Under the pieces are notes generated by a model that was not told the DNA's origin, did no database searches, and saw only the letters and a program-made list of their open reading frames with translations. From Siphonodentalium dalli (lineage: Eukaryota > Mollusca > Scaphopoda > Gadilida > Siphonodentaliidae): DNA of 64,000 bases. The position numbers and the translations under genes are program-made. Numbering within the stretch: the first letter of the stretch is position 1; the number at the start of each line of letters is the position of its first letter. The DNA lies in the NCBI GenBank assembly GCA_032622095.1, contig CP136064.1:263417863-263481862 (forward strand), read 5' to 3'. Shown here piece by piece: positions 1 through 10,100 of this stretch.

Positions 1-556
1 AATCAGGGACCAGTATCTATTTTATTATCTCCTTAGTTACCACGGTAATACCACCCGCATCTGTTGGATGGGAACTTAAAATGACATTGGGATTATTATT
101 TAAAGTGATGTGAAACACTCTGATAGGGTGATCAAATAGAAATTGAGAATAATCTTGCTCAAAGTAGTTATTTGTTACGAGTATTAATCCAAATTGACGA
201 TACACACCATCATTCTTAAATATTAATTAAATGCAATGAGTCTCCATGGCGAAATCATTTGTGTTAGATTATCGCCGATAGTTGGGTCCCGAATCGTGAT
301 GTAAATATTTACAATTTGGCGTAGTTCAGACGATGTTTTCTAATGAGTGGTGTGATCGATTTCTTTGAAATTTTCGGCGATGTTAGTAGAATGCTACATT
401 CCCCAGGTTGGCATAGCTCCTGGGTACTAACTTATCAATTCCAAGTACCCGAACAAGTCCATAATATGTCTTTAACTACCCTCGTACCCATCACAAATCT
501 CTGAGTGGTTTATCACCAATATTTGGTTGACCTTCTGTGATCTTATTCTATTTCAG
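1..556. other. Non-coding DNA upstream of the first visible exon
   Basis: No exon is recognised here. It is presumably intron of the ATP13A-type gene whose earlier exons lie before the window. Positions 100-440 carry a dispersed repeat described separately. A polypyrimidine tract and AG at 555-556 end the stretch. Confidence 0.5.
100..440. repeat. Dispersed repeat, copy 1 (partner at 13511-13770)
   Basis: The stretch starting TAAAGTGATGTGAAACACTC reappears in the same orientation from 13511, with many scattered substitutions. Similarity continues through the TTAATTAAAT block and reappears around the GTTGGCATAG segment near 402-415, after extra sequence in this copy. The two copies bracket the visible part of the ATP13A-type gene. 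No coding potential or terminal repeats are evident. Confidence 0.65.
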
Positions 557-707
557 TTGGATATACAGGGCCATATCCCGAGCTTTCCAAATCGACACCA
601 CCCATAAGCCTAACAAGTCCGTCTCCTGTTATATCTCTCGTCGTCCAGATGCTGATAATAATCGGTGCTCAGGTGTTTGTTATGGAAAATATTATAGTGC
701 AACCTTG
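557..707 (+). CDS. ATP13A-type gene, exon A (TM7 region)
   Basis: The acceptor is TTTCAG at 551-556 and the donor is GT at 708. The first two bases complete a codon from an exon outside the window. The frame reads GYTGPYPELSKSTPPISLTS, then a hydrophobic helix (about 18 residues, VISLVVQMLIIIGAQVFV), and ends in QP plus two bases of the Trp codon. The family counterpart is the RPP-x-SL segment followed by TM7. The next exon supplies the G that completes TGG. Confidence 0.88.
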
Positions 708-3700
708 GTACGTATTTGCGCTATGTAATTATTATATTACATTGGAAATATTATATTTGAATATGATCTAAAAAATTTAATATCTGGATCCTTTATCAAG
801 CGATTTGATTTTCATGAGTTGCCATTTCTCACTTCGTGAATATTGAAAGAAACAAGTCTCAAAGGTTTATCAAAATATTGATATGAAAATGTTTTCAATT
901 TATGTTATTTTATTTGAATGTTTTTTTTGTTTTTTTTTTATTGAGCCAGGAGAAAAAAAATCAAAAAGTTTTTTTTAATTAAAATGTTTAATATATCAAA
1001 ATGTGTACGAAGCCACATGCCCCTACATCACTGTATAAAGGCTTTCAAAGGGAGCCTATTTCAGCTAGTTATATTATTATCCAGGGCTTATTTTCAAAAA
1101 CATTGTAGGGTCATTTCCAGGCTGAAAATACAAAAGAGACATAACTGTTTCTTCTGTGTTACAGGTTTGAGCCTTACGTTATCAATGAAGATGATGACTT
1201 CCAGAGTTATGAGAATACCTCAGTTTTTGTCATTTCTATGTACCAATACATAGTCTTAGCTATCACCTTCTCCAAAGGAGCCCCATTCAGGCGTACAATC
1301 TTCTCCAACTGTGAGTAAACAAGAAGTACAGTAATGCCCTAATTAATCGACTGCTTAACTACAGCAGAATTATGGGTAACTTTTCAGGATTTAGTCGGAA
1401 ATATGGCTTGTTGCCATTCATCAGAAAGCTCTCGGCATTCATCGGAATTACCCATAATTCTGCTGTAGTTAAGCAGTCGAGTAATTAGGGCATTACTGTA
1501 GTAAATCTTTTCAAAAATATTAGATTCCCTCTGTGTTATCAAGCTCAATTTGTCAAGTAAACTCATAAACAGCATTTTAAATGTAAACATTAAAATATAA
1601 TAATGCAGTGCAAAAATATTTATTTGATTGAAAAACTTTGTTATTTTCGGGTCACAATTACAACAACATATTTGTTATAAATCGCAATTTTCTAGATTAC
1701 AAACAGCTATTTTTGTGTAAATTACAGATAAAACTGAAGATGGTGTATATTATTTGTCTATATAATAATATAGACACCAGGGATGTATACAGCGTGTGAA
1801 TATAAATAAGGAAATGGCGCAATATCGTGACTGCCAGGGATGAAGCGCTATACAAATGCTATATATTATTATTATTATAAAGGCATAATAAAGTGGTTTA
1901 TTTCGATCGTAATTAACAGGAAATTTCTTAGCTGATCTGCAGTTTTACTTGATAGAGGTTGCTAATTAGATAGAGTGCTTTCTCTTGGTTCGCTCCGAAC
2001 ATTTTTTCGTGGATTTATATGTTCTAAAAATAGCCCCTAAAACTGTCCCCACTAATGTCATAAAAAATTCTAAATAAAATTTGTATTAAATGGAGGGTGG
2101 CCCCGCATTGTAGGTTATAAGTGAGAAATAACATTATCAAATTATGATAATTTCCTCAAGAATATACTAATAGTATAGCATAATGATGATATGAATGTGA
2201 TATTATTCACATAACATGCTTAAATTGTGTCCGAGAAAATACAGGTCGACTTTTAGTTTCTCGCAAAAAGCGTAGTAGATTGTTATAAGCAGTCACGATA
2301 TTGCGAAATTTCCTTATTTAGATTTGTGCACTGTATACGTCGGTTGTAAAACCCTAATTTGGTGCATTTGGTATGTATGACCATATACAGGTTAGGAGAA
2401 AATACTAACTGGATTGAAAAATATTCATCTCTTTGTAAGAACAATTATATTATGTAGTTTTCTGTCTGATCATTTCCCAATCATGAAGTAACGTGGATTA
2501 GCTTGATTTTGAACTGACAGCGGGTAGAATGGGTCGATTAAAATAAAATTTGGTGTGATTTGAATGCGATTGTTGATTGCGCCAATAATTTCCACAGCGC
2601 AATTGAACATTTTCATTGGACGATACGGCAGTTCCAAGTGTTTGTCTATAAACAATCGTAATGTTACGTTTTTGATGTTTGTTTACATAACCAAGGGCAC
2701 AAACGTGACAATAACATGTAATCTATGTGATATTTATGATTGGTATGAGAACAACATAATGTCTATTATATAATATTCTTTCAGTTTATGGCAGTTTTAG
2801 TGGATGTGACTATTTTAACACCTATACACACAGGGAAGGCCACCTGTATCTTTAATTAATAGAAGCGTTTCCAGACAGGTGTCCTCTGTTCATATCTATC
2901 AGTTTATACCCGGAATCTATATATAACTTGCTTGGAAAAGATAGACTGTCTTTCATGACTGAAACTTTTTGAAATCCATGTGCCAATGAATTCTCTTATA
3001 TATGAGAGTGTCCAATGGGGAGCCTCACATATATAGGAGAATACATTGGCCTAACAACATTTACCTTGACACTGTAAAACAGTGCATTATCAGGGACTCG
3101 CATATTTAAGAGCATGCACTTGCTTTGCTATTTATAAAGGTTTGTGGTCAGGCAAACTTGCCTTTGAACCCGAGACCGGAATCCTTATATTCCTATATCC
3201 CGGGAGACTGGAAATCATACGATATTTGACACGAAATTACAGCACAATAAACGCACATATCAACTCTAGTTGTACTTCTACTTTGCACACATGCATCACA
3301 TGTTTACCCGTTTGACTTTGACAGACAAATTGATGACAGAGGGTCTGTTTCTTCGCGCAGAGGCCTATTTTGAGGGGGAAAAAAACTTTTTATCGTCAGA
3401 AAAGGGGAAGTTTCGTTAGAAATTTCGTGATCAAAGCACAAATTATTAATTAACTAGAATTGTGCATCTACTTTACATGAACGAGTCACATGTTCATTAT
3501 ACCTCTGACTTTAGCAGCCAAATTGGTGACAGGGGGTCTGTTTCTTCGCGCATGCACAGAGGTGCATTTTGAGAAACGCCTTTTATCGTAGGCAAAGGAT
3601 AAGAATATAATCTACATGTATATTGAACGTGGAATAGAATGTCTTATTGAAAATACCTTGTGACATATTTCACCACACACTAGTTCGGTTAGCATAGTAG

Positions 3701-6700
3701 ATTGCCATATAGTTGAGCGTGTATACATGTAAATATGTCCAGTTAAGAGCATTACGAGTTACGTCATCGGAATCGCTATATAACGTCAGGCGCCTCGGGT
3801 GACAATCATTTAACGTTCAGGACGTCAGGGTTCAAGGGTTAAACTGTATAGTTATATTTGGAAAGGCAAATGCCTTTAAACTGTATAGTTATATTTGGTA
3901 ACAGAGATTATTCCTTATAATTACAGCTCAACAGAATATATCAACACAAAAGTGCATTTTGAGTTAAAAATCGTTAAAAATTGGGCACTTTATTGTAACA
4001 TGAACTTGCCGCGATTTCTATGATCAACAATGTCACCTGTTGTCTTGACAAAATTTCTATGATCAACTGTCACTTCGAAGTGGTCTGCTCCTAACATAAT
4101 GTAAGTGTGAATGTATGTCATATTACATTTCAGATTTCTTCCTCGGGAATCTCGCTGTGTGTTTAGGCATATCCCTCTGGATCAACATTTATCCCTCAGA
4201 AGGACTAGCTGAATTCCTTGAGGTTAGTAAGGTTGAAATGGTCACTGTCACCCACTTTCATTCATTTATTGAAATTTGATAATAAGGAAACTTTCCAGAG
4301 AAGATGAGGCCTAAGCAGAATGAGGTCCCCATAGGGTGAATTTAGTGATGCTAGCCCGCTATGCTGGAGAGTGTCACTAAATTCACCCTATGGGGGACCT
4401 CATTCTGCAAATGATAGGCACACTAAACTCAGGCTTGCCATCGTCATATACAAATCATTAGTTTCCGAAATCAGCAGTGTACCTGCGGTGTATTCATAAT
4501 ATTTCTAAAGTCCTGGCAGTGTCTCCCCAGTGTTCCCGAACAATTTCAAAGTACCCCAAAGGCAGTGTCCCTGCAGTCAATTCAGAACATATTTAAAGTA
4601 CATGCAGTGGCACTGCAGTGTATAGATATAAAGGTACTCAATCCGATTCGATGGTCCCCATATAATCAGATTCCAACAACAACATTTTTAGAAATGCCAC
4701 TTCAGTTATCAGAATCAATTAATTGCCCAAAAATAATGCTAACCACTGTCAACTATAGTATAAAATTCCCCGAAACATATTATTTATCAACATGTTGTTT
4801 GATGAAATTTGGCATTATTACCAACAGAACGCCTCTTGATTTTAGAGTTATCCAATCTTCATCCACTGGTTACTGGGCCACTATTAATTCTCGATGGTGA
4901 AAAACAATAGATGTCAAAAAATCAATATCTATTAATGCTGAGCTTTGATAGTTGGGTTCCTTGACTCTAATCAAATAGTTTTTACTCGAATCCAAATAAA
5001 TAGTAATTGAGGGGCGCTTAATCAGATTATGCATCTTTAGTACTATCATGGAAGTGTACCTACAGTGTATGCTGGTCGACCACTGCAGCTACAATGCTAT
5101 TAGCAACATACACTGCCAAACAGTAAGGGATTGTAGAAGTACAGAAGGAGTCCTATTTATTGGAGGGAAATATTCAGATAATAAGTTCAACAAATAACAA
5201 ATGGTCATGTGGTCGTTTGTTGAACTTATTATCTGAACATTTTCTGAGGGATAATTACTCATCAATGCTTTAGTATAGATAGAGTTAATAAGATAACTAC
5301 TCATTAATGAGTATTTAGTATAGAAAGGGTTAAGCAGTATTTAGATGTGCTGGGTAGCATTTCTGAATTCACCCTCTGGGAACCTCATTCTTCAAATATC
5401 AGACACACTATATCAAGACTTATATATAATGTAAATTGCAGCTTCACGCACAGGGTTCGCGCTGGCCCAAAATTCCCAGGTGCCAACACTGTTGCCAATT
5501 GCATTATTTTTAGAGCCACTTTATATTTTCTTTTTCCACTTTTTTCCGACCAGTATTTTTTGGTGCCACTTTTGAATTTGGTATTCCCAAACAACAAAAA
5601 AACAAGCAAAAGTTTGTGAAAGCTGAGTTACGAAGGAGATATTTATGATAATTTCTCTAACACCTACTATCAATACACAGCTTCCTAACGATGTAGACTT
5701 CAGGAAGCCCTTTGTTTGACTAATGTTTGTCAAATTGGAGTCAATAGCCGTAGTTAGTGTTATTATCGAGTAGAAATTTTAAACCCTTTCACCCCCGCGA
5801 TAAAATAAGTCGATCTGACTTAACCCGCGAATCTATTATACCCTTTCAATTAGGACCCAATTAGCTATGTCGCGACCGGATATCGATGTGTGTTTTGTTT
5901 CCGACCGATTGACTGCAAGCTTTATTATATGCCCGATGGGTGCCAAATGCCAAAAAGCTAGGTGCCACATTTTGTAGCCAATCAGGATTTTTTTTGGAGC
6001 CATTTCATTTTTTTTATAGCAATATGCTAAATTGGCTATCGGCAGCGCGAACCCTGTTCACACAGATCGTGCTATTAGTGTGTAGCATCCTGATATAATT
6101 GTGAGCTAAAACAAGTGTCTCTTGATTGATGTATGGATTCCATCCAATTCAAATATAGCCGTTTGTTATCCGATTTCTTGCAGTCGGGATAAATGTATAA
6201 ATATTTAAGAGTGTTATTGTCTTTTCAGCTGAAGCCACCACCATCCATACCTTACAGATTGACGTATGTTGGGATAGCGTGTATTAATATCCTCTTATCC
6301 ATCATGGTCGAGGTTAGTAATACCATGGAGATATAACATTGATCTGACACACCCTTTCATGGAATGGTCTATTTTTCATTTCGTGGTGTGTTTTGCAAAT
6401 ACAAATGCAAAAGACATAGGTTCATATTCACTTTGAGAGAAAATTCAAACATTTATATGTTAACAATTGTCTGAAGGCCAAACTTATTTCTGAACATTTC
6501 CAAAGTGATATACTCATCTGAGTATTTAGTCATCCACTGGTTATAATTGTATCATAAATGCATTTATTAACCCATTCATGACAGGAGCTGCGCTGGTGCA
6601 GCATTAAAGATCCTGTGCCAGTGCATTGTATTATAAATGCGAGAATCCCACTGCCTCATACATACAAGAGAATTCACTGGCTTACATTGTCAAGGTAAAT

Positions 6701-7073
6701 ATTGTTAAGCCAATGCATTCTCTTATATATGCGAGGGGGGGGGGGGCTTATTTATCATGGTCGAGGTCACTGGCAAATAGTGGTGATTATGCTGTAATGG
6801 GACTAAGGATTGGATAGTTAGTAACCTGGATATCACTATTGTTGGGCAGCTAGGGGTGGGCATAGCCTGGGCTGGCTACGCACGGCTACCGTCCAGTTTG
6901 CAGGAAACTTGCTCTTTCCAATATAAGGGCTCATCAGTGTTACGGTCATTACGTTCCGTCCATATGCTCTGTCCAGTTAACATTATTTATATTAGTCACG
7001 GTTATGGGTAGTTCATGCCTTATTGGGAGACGGTCACGCTAGCGCTATGATTGCACAAATATTTAGCCATAAG

Positions 7074-7112
<39 letters not shown>

Positions 7113-10100
7113 CTTTGTGGCTGTATGCTATCGCAATGAATAACATCGGACATATTCATTGGCTAGCATTGTGGCGGTATACATCCACTTTGCCCGGATA
7201 TATTACATATATTGAGAGTTATTTACATATTTACTAGCATGTTTGTATATATGTACATGTATTTGTGCAATCATGTCTGTGCACCATTTTATTGTTGAAC
7301 CAGTTATTACGTTTGTTGGCAATAAATATGCCCAAAATGGAACCTGGTGTTGAGTGAGTTCTGTCCCCTTCTCCAGGAAACAACGTAAAGGTAATTTTAC
7401 TTGTAAAAGCTTTTACGTTGTGGATGGATAAGGGTGATATAATGCCACTGGGTACCTCAGATTCCATTTATCGTATATCCGGGTTATATATAGTCATGTT
7501 CATTCATGCCGGTTAAAATATCAATGGAGCAGTATTTGTCAATAGCATACAGTCAGCTGAGAAGAAGTGTTTACGTCTTCGAGTGTCAACCAATCAAAAT
7601 TGCGCTTCGGAAAGCGCAGACAGCCGCCAGCCAATCAAATATCGCGTATCATTTCTCCCCGAGAAAGAGTAAGCTGCCGGCCAATCAGATACCGCGGATC
7701 GCCGAGGTCAGTTCCAAGAGCGTCTTTTAGTCTCCAGGAATCAATTCCTTTGTCTTAAGCCTGAAGCGTCAGTAGAGTCTATCGAAATCTTTTAATTTTC
7801 CCGCCCACCCGCCCCCAATTAGTAATCTTTCAAAGCTCAAGTGCATCATGTGTATATGGAACATATGTTTAAAAGAACGGTGTAAACAATGGTTGAGTTA
7901 TTGCAGCAAACAGTAATCTTGGGAATAAGCGTTGAACGACTCCGACGTTCTTGATCTTGAGGCCGGTTGAAAGCGCTGCTACAGAGTATTATGTACATGT
8001 AGTAGAGTATCGGATGCAGGTTTCCGGGGGCCACCAAAAGAAGTCGTATTGAAATATATGGCCACCAAAAGATGCGTCCGGTTTTTCCTGAGCGGTTTTC
8101 ACGGCCGATGAAAGGTTGTTTATTCTCATGGTTTGCGTGCATAGTGTGGCGGTATACATCCACTTTGCCCGGATATATTACATATATTGAGAGTTATTTA
8201 CATATTTACTAGCATGTTTGTATATATGTACATGTATTTGTGCAATCATGTCTGTGCACCATTTTATTGTTGAACCAGTTATTACGTTTGTTGGCAATAA
8301 ATATGCCCAAAATGGGTTGACAAATACTGCTCCATTGATATTTTAACCGGCATGAATGAACATGACTATATATAACCCGGATATACAATAAATGGAATCT
8401 GAGGTCCCAGTGGCATTATATCACCCTTATCCATCCACAACGTAAAAGCTTTTACAAGTAAAATTACCTTTCCAGAGAAGATGAGGCCAAAGTAGAATGA
8501 GGTCCCCAGAAGGTGAATTTAGTGATGCTAGCCCGCTATGTGGGGTAACATCTCTAAATTAACCCTCTGTACTGTGACATTAATGTACAACATGTATATG
8601 AATGACAGAAAACAGATATTTTTCAGATTTATTTCCGTTTTTTTTTTATCCAAGTTTGATTTTTTTTTGTGTCAACAAAGCCAACCTCCTAAGAAAACCA
8701 TCTTTTTGCTACTTTTTATTTGCATTATATACACATACATGGGGTTATTTCCCATAGGTGAACCAAACAAAAACTGTTTCCTTGAATACAAAATTGCACA
8801 ATATATTGTGTGCCAACGTTTTTCAAAATCAAGAACTGCTGTTAGTCCTGGAAAAGTACTGGAATTTCACTTCGAAAAATGCATACAAACCATGAAAAGA
8901 TCTCCATAAAGCAATATGGAATCTCAAATTTTCAAAAATTTTCACCACAAAAAATAGATAAATAAGGCCAAAAAAAAAAAGTTTTTTGGTTCTCGGGCAT
9001 AGCCGCGTCTGGAAAAAAGGCCCGCGTTGAACCATTTTATTACGATTTTCGACCGATGCTGTCAAATGATAACACAAAAATAGGAAACTAGAAAATGGAA
9101 ATTAGTTATGTTTCAAACATCGAATATGATAGAAATACAATGGTGTATTTGTTGGTATTCAAAAACAGACACTATGCACCGATAACTACCAGGTACATGT
9201 ATATTGTCACCACAAGTTGCCCAAACCCAAGTTTATTAAGTCAAATGGTTGGTTGGTATAAATTGGACGTTGCTAAACGATCTGCGTACAAAATTACGGA
9301 CGCAAAACGCACCGGAACGCAGAATGTAATGTTCAAATATTTCGGCAATGTAGATAACCCACTTTTCGTAAACAATTCTGAGATTTCCAATTTCGGGAAT
9401 GCAAACAGGAACGTAATATGGTGCGTATTGGCGATGTGTATGCTGGTTTAATATACATGTATTCTTTATTCCAGATTTGATGTATGGGTAGTACAATGTG
9501 ATAATTGGCCAATTTTTATAGTGGAATACATTATACAGTTGTTGCCCTTCTTCTCGGGAGACATCGAGATTTGTCACCCGCTCGAGAACGGAATGTCTCC
9601 CAAGGAGCACAGCTCCAAGGGAGACATTCCGTTCTCGAGCGGGTGACAAATCTCGATGTCTCCCTAGAAGGGCAACAACTGTTTTGTTATCCGATTATAC
9701 CACAGAAAAAAATCCTTGCCATCCACATGCACGATGTTGCACTGAGTCACGAGTCTGAGTGCTTTCTTTCCCGATTATGTATATTTTCAGTAACTACTTA
9801 TCGTCCTATAGGATTTCTGTTCCATAAACGATAGTCAAGCGTTTGATAATCAGCGTTTATTTACGATAATTTTGGTGGTTAAATCGCCAATATCGGTCCA
9901 TGCAATGTAAACCAATAAGCCATATAGGTATGTTATCGCCTTCTGCAATGTGGCATATTCAATGTCTTGTGCGCGGAATTTACTTGCGATGTTCATTTCA
10001 TAACGGTCTTCCCCGAAAGCTATTGGGAAGTTGTCAATTTCATTAATGTACATTCATATGTGTCAGTGCTCCCAAGTACATGGCGACCCTCACACAAAAT

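Noticed and set aside
5347-5619. Overlapping frames on both strands around 5.4-5.7 kb
   Set aside because: T-rich low-complexity sequence and half a MITE account for them. No splice sites place them in the ATP13A-type gene, whose exons C and D join directly.
9095-9451. 118-codon frame as a small gene
   Set aside because: It lies inside the last ATP13A intron, overlaps a longer frame on the other strand, and has no motif, signal peptide or splice support.
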